The notes beneath the pieces were generated by a model. It worked only from the letters and a program-made list of their open reading frames with translations, made no database searches and was not told where the DNA came from. From Rhizobium sp. Root1334 (lineage in GTDB: Bacteria > Pseudomonadota > Alphaproteobacteria > Rhizobiales > Rhizobiaceae): a DNA stretch of 64,000 bases. A program made the position numbers and the translations under genes. How positions within the stretch are numbered: position 1 is the first letter of the stretch; every line of letters starts with the position of its first letter. Location: the NCBI RefSeq assembly GCF_001426665.1, contig NZ_LMEY01000012.1, positions 434,001 to 498,000 on the forward strand, in the 5' to 3' direction. Positions 9,575 to 16,877 of this stretch are shown here, piece after piece.

Positions 9575-10792
9575 CTACCGCAAATCAGGGGTATGGTCAA
9601 ACAAACGCCTGTGCACGGAGATTGCATAGGTATCCGTCATCCCGGCCAGATAGTCGCCGACATGGCGCGCCTTGGCCGGTTCTGCCATGCCGGGGATCTG
9701 GTCAATCCAGTAGTGTTTCAGCATCTCGCGCGGATCGGCCATGAAGGCCTTGTAAAGATCGGTGACGATCAGGGCAGCATCCTTGCGCACCCGCATCACG
9801 TCCGGATGCCGGTAGATCCGCGTCATCAGCATCTTCTTGATCTGCTTGTCCGTCTCGGCCATGGCCTTTGAGAAGGTCGCAATCACCCTACCCGCGTTGC
9901 GCACATCAGGAGCACTCTGCGGCCGGATGTCTTTCAGATTATCCTGCGCAACGGTGATCACGTCCTCAACCATGGCGGTGATTTGCCGGCGCATGATTTC
10001 ATGGGTGAAGCGGCTGGCTTCCAGCCCCGGGTAGCGATCGCCGACCTCACGCATCAACCCGGCGAGGAACGGTATTTCCTCCAGCATCTCGAACTTGAGA
10101 TAGCCGGAGCGCAACCCGTCATCAATATCATGCGTGTTATAGGCGATATCGTCGGCAATCGCCGCCACCTGCGCTTCGAGGCTTGCAAAACTTGCCAGTT
10201 CCAGATCGTGCAGCGCGCAATAGTCGCGAATGGGCTGAGGCACCGGACCGCGCGTGCCCTCGCCGTTGGCAGCCACAAGTGGCCCATTGTGCTTGACCAG
10301 CCCTTCGAGGCTCTCCCATGTCAGATTGAGACCATCGAACTCGGCATAGCGGCGCTCGAGTTTGGTGACGATCCGCAGCGACTGGGCATTGTGATCGAAA
10401 CCACCATAGGGCGCGAGCATCTCGTGCAACGCGTCTTCGCCGGTATGACCGAACGGCGTGTGTCCAAAATCGTGGACGAGCGCCACGCCCTCGGCCAGAT
10501 CCTCGTCCAGTTTCAACGCCCGCGCCAGCGCCCGGGCGATCTGGGCAACTTCGATCGTGTGGGTCAGCCGGGTGCGATAATGATCGCCATCGGCGGCAAT
10601 GAAGACCTGGGTCTTGTGCTTCAGACGGCGGAAGGCCGTGGTGTGAACGATGCGGTCGCGGTCGCGCTGGAAATCGGAACGCGTCGGGCTGCCTGTTTCG
10701 GGATAAAGCCTCCCGCGGCTGGCCCACGGATCCGAGGCGAAAATCGCGCGTTCACCGGCACCAAAACCAAGCGCATGTCTGTCCAATGTCAT
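9575..10792 (-). CDS. dgt: Deoxyguanosinetriphosphate triphosphohydrolase-like protein
   Basis: This is an HD-domain dNTP triphosphohydrolase of the bacterial Dgt-like group, which hydrolyses dNTPs to deoxynucleosides and triphosphate. From the ATG at 10792 the product is 405 residues and starts [11 protein letters not shown], the usual rhizobial N-terminus. The metal-binding HD set is visible: His78 in RLTHTIEV, His107-Asp108 in [12 protein letters not shown], and the later [13 protein letters not shown] aspartates. The reading frame extends upstream to 10873, but those residues are not family-like and would intrude on the region divergent to erpA. It is the first gene of the minus-strand run leading to argS. 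Confidence 0.93.
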   Translation of the reverse strand: MTLDRHALGFGAGERAIFASDPWASRGRLYPETGSPTRSDFQRDRDRIVHTTAFRRLKHKTQVFIAADGDHYRTRLTHTIEVAQIARALARALKLDEDLAEGVALVHDFGHTPFGHTGEDALHEMLAPYGGFDHNAQSLRIVTKLERRYAEFDGLNLTWESLEGLVKHNGPLVAANGEGTRGPVPQPIRDYCALHDLELASFASLEAQVAAIADDIAYNTHDIDDGLRSGYLKFEMLEEIPFLAGLMREVGDRYPGLEASRFTHEIMRRQITAMVEDVITVAQDNLKDIRPQSAPDVRNAGRVIATFSKAMAETDKQIKKMLMTRIYRHPDVMRVRKDAALIVTDLYKAFMADPREMLKHYWIDQIPGMAEPAKARHVGDYLAGMTDTYAISVHRRLFDHTPDLR

Positions 10793-11003
10793 TTCCCGTT
10801 CAGCATCCCATTGACGCGGTATTAAAGCCTTCATACCTATAGTGGGCGCTGCAGGAAAGCACCGAGTGGACATCGCTTTTGGCGATGAACGAAATCAAGG
10901 GCTTGCCGCGCGAATTGATCCTTCCCGTCCGTCGGCACGACTTGGGCAACGGGTGACGTAAACAGCGAATCTCTCCGGTTCTTGACCCCGGCAGGAGGTA
11001 GAT

Positions 11004-11336
11004 ATGACAATAGAAACCGTAACTCTCTCGGACTCGGCGGCAAAACGCATTGCCGTGATCCTGAAATCGGATGCCGAGAAAAAGGCCATGCGCGTTTCCG
11101 TAGAAGGCGGCGGATGTTCGGGCTTTTCCTATAAGTTCGATCTGGTCGGCGATGCCGATGACGACGATCTCGTTCTGGAAAAAGGCGAGGCCAAAGTTCT
11201 GATCGACAGCCTGTCACTGGTTTATATGAGCGGGTCCGAAATCGATTTCGTCGATAATCTGCTCGGCCAGTCGTTTCAGATCAAGAATCCGAATGCCGTC
11301 GCAAGCTGCGGATGTGGCACAAGTTTCTCGGTCTGA
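11004..11336 (+). CDS. erpA: HesB/IscA-type iron-sulfur insertion protein (ErpA-like)
   Basis: A-type carrier protein that delivers Fe-S clusters to apoproteins. The 110-residue product has the three invariant cysteines, Cys38 in EGGGCSGFSY and Cys102/Cys104 in the C-terminal SCGCGTSFSV. A strong ribosome site AGGAGG lies seven bases before the ATG. It is transcribed away from dgt and toward the 3' end of the cardiolipin synthase gene, with only eight bases between the two stops. The symbol erpA follows usual practice for alphaproteobacterial proteins of this type; A-type carriers are hard to separate by sequence alone (IscA, SufA, ErpA). Confidence 0.9.
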   Translation: MTIETVTLSDSAAKRIAVILKSDAEKKAMRVSVEGGGCSGFSYKFDLVGDADDDDLVLEKGEAKVLIDSLSLVYMSGSEIDFVDNLLGQSFQIKNPNAVASCGCGTSFSV

Positions 11337-11344
11337 CAGCGGCC

Positions 11345-12805
11345 CTAAAGATAGGGCGATCCCAACCAGAATATCTTGTTGAGCAAGCGCGTCGTAAACG
11401 GCGTGGCGCGCAGATCAGCCAGTGTCACGGGCTGGGCGGTGCTCAACACGCCCTGTAGTCTGTGGCCTACGGCGCTGGCAAAGCCGGCGTCCAGCACCTC
11501 CAGATCGATCTCGAAATTGAGCCGCAGAGAGCGCGGATCGAGATTGGAAGAGCCGGCATAGGCCCAGCGATCGTCGACCGTCATCAGCTTGGAGTGATTG
11601 AACGCACCTGTGGCGCGCCAGATGCGGCACCCGCCCTTCAGTGTCTGGTCGAACTGCGCCGTCATCGCCCGATCCACCAGCACCAGGTTGTTGACGGCAG
11701 GCACGATGATATCGACCTCAACCCCACGCATCGCTGCCGTCACCAATGCGCTGATCAGCTCCCGGTCAGGCAGAAAATAGGGTGACATGATGCGGATGTT
11801 GCGTCTGGCGACGGAAAAGGCCCCCATCATCATCTTGTGGTTGGATTCGTTGGCGCGGTCCGGCCCGGAGGGCACGGCCCGCATCAGCATGGTGGGCTTC
11901 TGCTGAGAGGGCGCAACAGAGATTTTCCATGCCGGCCCATCCAGCGCCTCGCGGCTCGAGAACCGCCAGTCTTCGGATGCTACCTGAAAAAGATCGGCAA
12001 CGACGGGACCAGTGACGCGAAAATGCGTGTCACGTGCCTGTCCTTCGCCGGCAAACTCGCCCGTAAAACCAGAGCGGATGTTCATGCCGCCGGTGAAGGC
12101 GACGGAGCCATCAACAATGAGAATCTTCCGGTGAGTGCGCAGGTTGGCATAGGGCAGCCGCAGCCCCATGATGATGTTGCCATTGAAAACCTTGGCGGTA
12201 ACGCCGCCTTGCTGCAGGTAACCAACGATGCTTGGCACCGAATAGCGCGCTCCAACGGCATCGATGAGCACCCGTACAGCAACGCCGCGCCTGGCAGCGG
12301 CGATCAAGGCGTCGGCGAACCGCAACCCGATTGGATCGCGATCGAAAATATAGGTTTCGAGAAGCACAGAGCGCGTTGCACCGCCGATCTGCTCCAGCAT
12401 CATCGCATAGGCAGCATCGCCGCCCTCCAGCATCGTGATGCCGTTTCCGCCACACATGCGATGCCGGCTGACACGATCCCCCAGCAACTTCATTGCACCG
12501 AATCGCTGCCCGAACCGCTCTGCGATGACCGTGCTGGAAACATCGAACTTGCCCATGGCATCCGGTCCGCGCTCGCGGAACAGTGATCGCTGCTGCCCGA
12601 TCGACGAGCGGCGGATGCGATTGATGCCGGCAATCCCGTAGATCAGCGCTCCGACGATGGGCGACAACAGGATCACGCCAACCCAACCAAGGGCCGAGCG
12701 AACCTCGTCCTTGGTCATCGTCGCGTGAATGGCGGCAGGAACGCCAAGGATGATGGAAAGCGTCGCCAGAATATGCGGCCAGTAGGTTATCAGCAGATCG
12801 ATCAT
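11345..12805 (-). CDS. cls: Cardiolipin synthase (phospholipase D family)
   Basis: Condenses two phosphatidylglycerols, or a related pair of phospholipids, to cardiolipin at the inner membrane. The start at 12805 gives MIDLLITYWP and two N-terminal hydrophobic segments (PLDc_N-type), the usual layout. Two HKD motifs are present: HRKILIVDG with GGMN near residue 225 and HSKLMTVDD with GSSN near residue 400. The length is 486 residues, as expected. The frame stays open upstream to 13036 but would overlap xthA and has no family similarity, so I reject the longer form. The 3' end nearly abuts erpA. Confidence 0.93.
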   Translation of the reverse strand: MIDLLITYWPHILATLSIILGVPAAIHATMTKDEVRSALGWVGVILLSPIVGALIYGIAGINRIRRSSIGQQRSLFRERGPDAMGKFDVSSTVIAERFGQRFGAMKLLGDRVSRHRMCGGNGITMLEGGDAAYAMMLEQIGGATRSVLLETYIFDRDPIGLRFADALIAAARRGVAVRVLIDAVGARYSVPSIVGYLQQGGVTAKVFNGNIIMGLRLPYANLRTHRKILIVDGSVAFTGGMNIRSGFTGEFAGEGQARDTHFRVTGPVVADLFQVASEDWRFSSREALDGPAWKISVAPSQQKPTMLMRAVPSGPDRANESNHKMMMGAFSVARRNIRIMSPYFLPDRELISALVTAAMRGVEVDIIVPAVNNLVLVDRAMTAQFDQTLKGGCRIWRATGAFNHSKLMTVDDRWAYAGSSNLDPRSLRLNFEIDLEVLDAGFASAVGHRLQGVLSTAQPVTLADLRATPFTTRLLNKIFWLGSPYL

Positions 12806-12950
12806 GCGCAGAACTATAACGGGCCGGAACCAGGAAGCAATTCGGCCGCCATCCACACGTCTTTTACCCTCACCGGGTTTGTGAAAAACACGCGCAGCGG
12901 CTAAAAGCAGAACAGGCCTCTGCGCCGCCAGCCAAAAGGACGTCCATCGC

Positions 12951-13739
12951 ATGAAAATCGTTACCTGGAACATCAATGGCGTTCGGGCCCGCATCGACGT
13001 TCTCGTGGCCTGGCTGAAAGAATCGCAGCCCGACATCGTCTGCCTTCAGGAAATCAAGACAATGGATGAGGGCTTTCCCCGCGCCGAGATCGAAGCGCTG
13101 GGCTACCATGTCGAGACGCATGGCCAAAAAGGCTTCAACGGCGTCGCCATCCTGTCGAAGCTGAAGCCGGACGAAATCAATCGCGGCCTGCCTGGCGATG
13201 CGGCCGATGAGCAGTCACGGTTCATCGAGGGTGTGTTTTCGGTCAAGGACGGGGCAATCCGTGTCTGCTCGCTCTATCTGCCCAACGGCAATCCGGTCGA
13301 AACAGAGAAATATCCTTACAAGCTATCCTGGATGGAGCGCCTGGCTGCCTTTGCGCAGAGCCGCCTTGCTCTGGAGGAGCCTTTGATTCTTGCCGGCGAT
13401 TATAATGTCATTGCCGAGCCGCATGATTGCTGGGACGTTAAAGTCTGGCAGAACGACGCGCTATATCAGCCGCGCACCCGTCAGGCCTTCCGCCGGCTCG
13501 AAAACCTGGGCTTTGCCGACGCCGTCCGTTCAACGACGGATGCGGCGCCACTCTACACATTCTGGGATTATCAGGCCGGTTGCTGGCCGAAGAACTTTGG
13601 CATCCGCATTGATCACCTGATGCTGTCGCCGGAGGCGGCCGACCGGCTGATCTCGACGGATATCGAGAAGCACGTGCGCGCCTGGGAGAAGCCGTCCGAT
13701 CACGTGCCGGTGGCAGCGCAGTTCAATTTTGCTGCTTGA
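12951..13739 (+). CDS. xthA: Exodeoxyribonuclease III (AP endonuclease)
   Basis: Class II AP endonuclease and 3'-5' exonuclease of base-excision repair. The 262-residue protein begins MKIVTWNINGVRAR with Asn7 and has the catalytic Glu34 in CLQEIK, the AGDYNV motif, and the C-terminal SDHVPV (Asp250, His251) that completes the EEP-family active site. It is divergent from cls, and convergent with exoR with 18 bases between stops. The xthA-exoR neighbourhood is shared with other Rhizobiaceae as far as I recall. Confidence 0.95.
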   Translation: MKIVTWNINGVRARIDVLVAWLKESQPDIVCLQEIKTMDEGFPRAEIEALGYHVETHGQKGFNGVAILSKLKPDEINRGLPGDAADEQSRFIEGVFSVKDGAIRVCSLYLPNGNPVETEKYPYKLSWMERLAAFAQSRLALEEPLILAGDYNVIAEPHDCWDVKVWQNDALYQPRTRQAFRRLENLGFADAVRSTTDAAPLYTFWDYQAGCWPKNFGIRIDHLMLSPEAADRLISTDIEKHVRAWEKPSDHVPVAAQFNFAA

Positions 13740-13757
13740 ATGAAGGAGCCCTACGGC

Positions 13758-14561
13758 TCAATCGCTATCGCTGTCGAGATGAATGCTATGCGCCATCGCG
13801 ACGGCCTTGCGGCGGTCATCTTCTCCGGCGATCGAGAAGGCCTGCTCCTGCAGGGATTGCAGCCAGGGTCTTTCCTTCGGAGTACACTGGTCAAGCGCTG
13901 CGGTCATATAGGCCAGCCCACGCGCCGTTTGGCCTTCCTGGAAGATCACATTGCCAAATACGCCCATGGCACCGGCGTGACCGTTCTTGCGGGCACGGTT
14001 GAGCCATTTCTTCGCCTGCTGGACATTAACGCTGCCGCCGTCACCGGAAAGAAGCATTTTGGCAAGCTGAAACTGCGCCTCGGGAACACCGAAGGTGGAG
14101 GCGGCTTGAAAATAAAGTTGGCGAGCTTGACCGAGGTCGCTTTTGACAGGGCTGTCGGGAATGCCGCGGCGGTAGTACCCAGCCAATGAAATCAGTGCAT
14201 TGACGAAATATCCAGTATCCTCGGAGCCGGGCTCAACCCCCTTCTCGGCGATCTCGTTATAGATCTTGAAGGCTTCCAGATCGTTTTCAGCAACGCCATC
14301 GCCATAGGCATACATGTTGGCGAGCGCCCAGCGCGAGCCCGTATGGCCCTTTTCGGCGGCGTATCGGTAGGCTTCAACCGCCTCGTCCTTGCGGCCATTC
14401 TTATAGGCGGAAAATCCAAACTTGAAGAGGGCGAAAGGGCCCGATTCCTTGGTGATGCCGGCATTCGGATCGAACGCATAAGCCATGCGATTCTCAGCGG
14501 TCAGCGTGAGCGCTACACTCAAAACAAGAAACGTCAACGACCGGTAACCGCGTATCAGCAT
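13758..14561 (-). CDS. exoR: ExoR, periplasmic negative regulator of exopolysaccharide synthesis
   Basis: ExoR is a secreted Sel1-repeat protein that binds the sensor ExoS and holds ExoS-ChvI inactive, restraining succinoglycan synthesis and acid-response or invasion genes in Sinorhizobium and Agrobacterium. The 267-residue product has a signal peptide with likely cleavage after AYA at residue 29 and several Sel1-like repeats: AYKNGRKDEAVEAYRYAAEKGHTGSRW, LANMYAYGDGVAENDLEAF, and QFQLAKMLLSGDGGSVNVQQAKKW. The Sel1 repeats, and especially GHTGSRWALANMY and VEPGSEDTGYFVNALISLA, match known ExoR closely. The gene start is preceded by GGAAG at a slightly long spacing, and overlaps the end of a small upstream frame by seven bases. 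Confidence 0.9.
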   Translation of the reverse strand: MLIRGYRSLTFLVLSVALTLTAENRMAYAFDPNAGITKESGPFALFKFGFSAYKNGRKDEAVEAYRYAAEKGHTGSRWALANMYAYGDGVAENDLEAFKIYNEIAEKGVEPGSEDTGYFVNALISLAGYYRRGIPDSPVKSDLGQARQLYFQAASTFGVPEAQFQLAKMLLSGDGGSVNVQQAKKWLNRARKNGHAGAMGVFGNVIFQEGQTARGLAYMTAALDQCTPKERPWLQSLQEQAFSIAGEDDRRKAVAMAHSIHLDSDSD

Positions 14562-14809
14562 GATAGTCTATTTCTTCCGTTCAAACCCAAGAGCCGGTTC
14601 ACAAAAGGTCCCGATAAGCCTCTGTCGAAAGCGCCGCTCAAACCGGCATTTTTCAAACAGTAATCAGCGTTTCCGGCAAGAGTGCGGCCTGCCCCGGCCG
14701 CCTCATCCACCACACGCCCCTGCGACCATTCAAGCAGCTTGCGAAAGCTGCAGCAAAGCCACGTAACATCAGGGGAGGCATGGATTTTTTCGAAAATGCT
14801 ATGACTCAT
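14555..14809 (-). CDS. Possible small protein encoded just upstream of exoR
   Basis: An 84-codon frame starts with ATG after a clean GAGG at six bases spacing and ends inside the exoR start, overlapping it by seven bases. The translation (beginning MSHSIFEKIH, ending NGRNRLSC) has no domain I recognise, no signal peptide and no clear membrane segment. Its third-position GC is lower than that of neighbouring genes. The layout would allow translational coupling to exoR, whose own ribosome site is weak. It overlaps another weak candidate on the plus strand, so at most one is likely to be real. Confidence 0.25.
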   Translation of the reverse strand: MSHSIFEKIHASPDVTWLCCSFRKLLEWSQGRVVDEAAGAGRTLAGNADYCLKNAGLSGAFDRGLSGPFVNRLLGLNGRNRLSC

Positions 14810-15123
14810 CTTACCTCAAACGCCGCATGCTCAAAACTTACCGGCACGTTTGTCAAATCCATCGGTGCTCCCAGTTTGTGGCGGGAAATAGACACAATCG
14901 GCAGCCAGCAGGCCGTTGCAGACTATAGAAAGAATGTGTTGCTGAATCGTCACAAAGTGTGATGCCGGAAACATAGAAATTTCAACGAGCGCCATTGAAT
15001 TTTTTGATCACGAAACTACGGCAAGCGGCCTGAGCCCGCCATTGGTCGCGTAGCAATACTCAACGCCTGCTGCAGGAGCCGCAAAATCAGAGCCACCCTT
15101 CCCTGACGGCCACAAACGCATGC
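14562..15123. other. Gap between exoR and the FadL-like gene
   Basis: About 560 bases lie between the exoR start and the terminator of the next gene. The stretch holds the exoR promoter region and two weak, mutually overlapping small frames (described separately). I see no tRNA cloverleaf, insertion-sequence remnant or strong repeat. Confidence 0.6.
14780..14962 (+). CDS. Possible 60-residue hypothetical protein
   Basis: A short frame beginning MDFFENAMTHLT with AGGGGAGG directly upstream, though the spacing is tight. The translation looks moderately protein-like (a Cys-containing helical first half, then LWREIDTIGSQQAVADY), but codon third-position GC is only about half, unlike nearby genes. 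I recognise no family. It lies in the gap between exoR and the FadL-like gene and is oriented toward the FadL-like gene's terminator. Confidence 0.3.
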   Translation: MDFFENAMTHLTSNAACSKLTGTFVKSIGAPSLWREIDTIGSQQAVADYRKNVLLNRHKV

Positions 15124-15156
15124 AAAAAAAGCCCGATGCGAGCACCGGGCTTTTTT
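15124..15156 (-). terminator. Rho-independent terminator of the FadL-like gene
   Basis: Arms GCCCG and CGGGC, extended by A-T pairs to an 11-base stem with a ten-base loop, are flanked by seven A residues on the low-coordinate side and six T on the other. It lies 20 bases after the stop of the minus-strand porin gene. Confidence 0.85.
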
Positions 15157-15175
15157 CTTGCACTGTCCTGGATGA

Positions 15176-16402
15176 TCAGAACTTGACCTTCAGCGACGTG
15201 GAAATGGCGGTGACGATGTCGTTGCCGAAATCGTACGTCACTTCCTCACCAACCGAACTGCCACTTGTCAGAACGCCGACGGCGCCAGCGAGCCGCAGTT
15301 CAACATTTTCGGTCGGCGCATACGACACACCTGTTCCGAGCGTCCAGGTGTCGGTCTGGTTGCCGTAACCATGGCTCGTGCCGCGATCCCAGGTCAGGCT
15401 GGCCGCGCCGCTCCATTGATCGTTGAATTTATGGCCGACGCCACCCGTCACGGTCCAGCCGTCGCGGTAGAGAAGGGTGAGGCTCGACGGTAGATTGCGT
15501 GGATCGAGCGTGCTGTTCGGCGTGATTTGAATGACCTGCAGTTGACTCCAGTCTGTCCACTTGACCGATCCAAAGACAAGCCAGCCGGGCGCGATACCGG
15601 ATTGAACCTTCAGCTCAAGGGAATCAGGCATGGACGCAAAGCTGGAGACATCGTACCGGGTGCCCGGAACAAAACCACCTGCGCCGTTGGGGAGGAGAAC
15701 CTTGGTCAGGTCGATCGTTCCCCCTAGATTGTCGAGATCCACGGCACTGTTGTAGACGAGACTCGCACGAAACGCATATTCCGGAATTTCGTATGCAGCG
15801 CCAGCGCGCCACCCCCAACCGCTGCCATCCAGATCGAGACGGCCAACGCCGTCAAAACCCCCACCGAAGACTGGGGTCACAAGACGTTCCTTGAAGCCGC
15901 CGACTTCCTGGTAGAAGCCGCCACCGATGATCCGGAACTGACCTTTCCCCATATCCCACTTGTAGGAGCAGGTGGCAGCGTAGTTGTCGCTTTCAATCTT
16001 CGTTTCGATATTGTCATTGGCACCCATCCAGCTCGCGCCCGGCTTGGTATGCGCACCCCATGGCTGCGAATAATCGGCCATGCAATCGACGCTATCGCCA
16101 AAGCCGGCTTTGACGCCGATACGCGGCACCCAATAACCTTCAGTTTCGCCGATTCCATTGGTTTGGCCGGCTCCGCGGCCGTTCGAACCGATACCGTTTG
16201 CCGGATTAACATCTACCACATTGTCGAGTTCGCGCTGCGGATTGACGTAAGTTGCTGCAGCTTCTGCCGCATAGGTCGATGGATCAAACAGCAGATCGAT
16301 GTTGTAGCCGCCCCGCTCCAGACCGCCGGCGCTAGCGGCCGTGCTGGTCAACAACACAGCAAGCGCCGCGGTGATCGTCGCCTTGATTTTGGTGTGAACC
16401 AT
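15176..16402 (-). CDS. FadL/OmpP1/TodX-family outer-membrane transport protein
   Basis: A 408-residue predicted outer-membrane beta-barrel. It has a signal peptide with likely cleavage after ASA near residue 25, an N-terminal stretch GGLERGGYNIDLLFD typical of the FadL hatch region, alternating amphipathic strands throughout, and a terminal strand ending ISTSLKVKF with the aromatic C-terminal residue used by the BAM machinery. FadL proteins import long-chain fatty acids or other hydrophobic compounds; the real substrate cannot be read here. A ribosome site GGGGGAG lies before the ATG. It is a single-gene unit with its own terminator and a long AT-rich leader. Confidence 0.85.
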   Translation of the reverse strand: MVHTKIKATITAALAVLLTSTAASAGGLERGGYNIDLLFDPSTYAAEAAATYVNPQRELDNVVDVNPANGIGSNGRGAGQTNGIGETEGYWVPRIGVKAGFGDSVDCMADYSQPWGAHTKPGASWMGANDNIETKIESDNYAATCSYKWDMGKGQFRIIGGGFYQEVGGFKERLVTPVFGGGFDGVGRLDLDGSGWGWRAGAAYEIPEYAFRASLVYNSAVDLDNLGGTIDLTKVLLPNGAGGFVPGTRYDVSSFASMPDSLELKVQSGIAPGWLVFGSVKWTDWSQLQVIQITPNSTLDPRNLPSSLTLLYRDGWTVTGGVGHKFNDQWSGAASLTWDRGTSHGYGNQTDTWTLGTGVSYAPTENVELRLAGAVGVLTSGSSVGEEVTYDFGNDIVTAISTSLKVKF

Positions 16403-16780
16403 CCGTTTTCTCCCCCTGAATACAGATCATTGGCCGACGTAACCGCCAACCTGTTGGAAAGAACTATCGACCGGGAACGGCGGATGGCAAATACCTAGAT
16501 TTAGCAACGGGTCACGTCAGCGCACCAAAAATTTACGTAAGAAAACCGAATTTCGTATTAGAACGAGAAAAATGGGTAAATAATTTCACCAAAAAATCCA
16601 ATTTCTGTAAAAATAGGAATAATATTCCATAAATATTGATAGCTGTAACCTCGACACAACAATGCCATTTTTTGGAAGATGTGCCGCGATGACAGTGAAA
16701 TAAGTTGGCGTCAAAAGGTAGAGCTGCCGCATTTTTCCGTGTGAACGGCCATCGCGCCCAAAAAGAGAATCAAACAATAT
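16403..16780. other. AT-rich gap upstream of the FadL-like gene
   Basis: Nearly 380 bases without a convincing gene; the part around 16500-16660 is far richer in A and T than its surroundings. It should contain the promoter and regulatory sites of the FadL-like gene. A 63-codon minus-strand frame at 16586-16777 has no ribosome site and consists of low-complexity codons, so I do not call it. Confidence 0.6.
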
Positions 16781-16809
16781 AAAAAAGGCGGCCAGAACCG
16801 CCTTTTTTT
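16781..16809 (-). terminator. Rho-independent terminator of valS
   Basis: AAAAAAGGCGG and its complement form an 11-base stem with a six-base loop; on the minus strand a run of T follows. It lies about 70 bases after the valS stop. Confidence 0.85.
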
Positions 16810-16877
16810 GTCATTTTTATACAAATTATGGCTGCAGAGGCATCCCGAATGGCATGCCTCTCGCAGTTGTATCGACA

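Noticed and set aside
12806-13036. N-terminal extension of the cardiolipin synthase
   Set aside because: It would overlap the start of xthA on the other strand and adds residues without hydrophobic or family character.
16586-16777. 63-codon minus-strand frame in the AT-rich gap
   Set aside because: No ribosome site, and the residues (Phe/Tyr/Ile-rich tail) simply reflect the AT-rich DNA.
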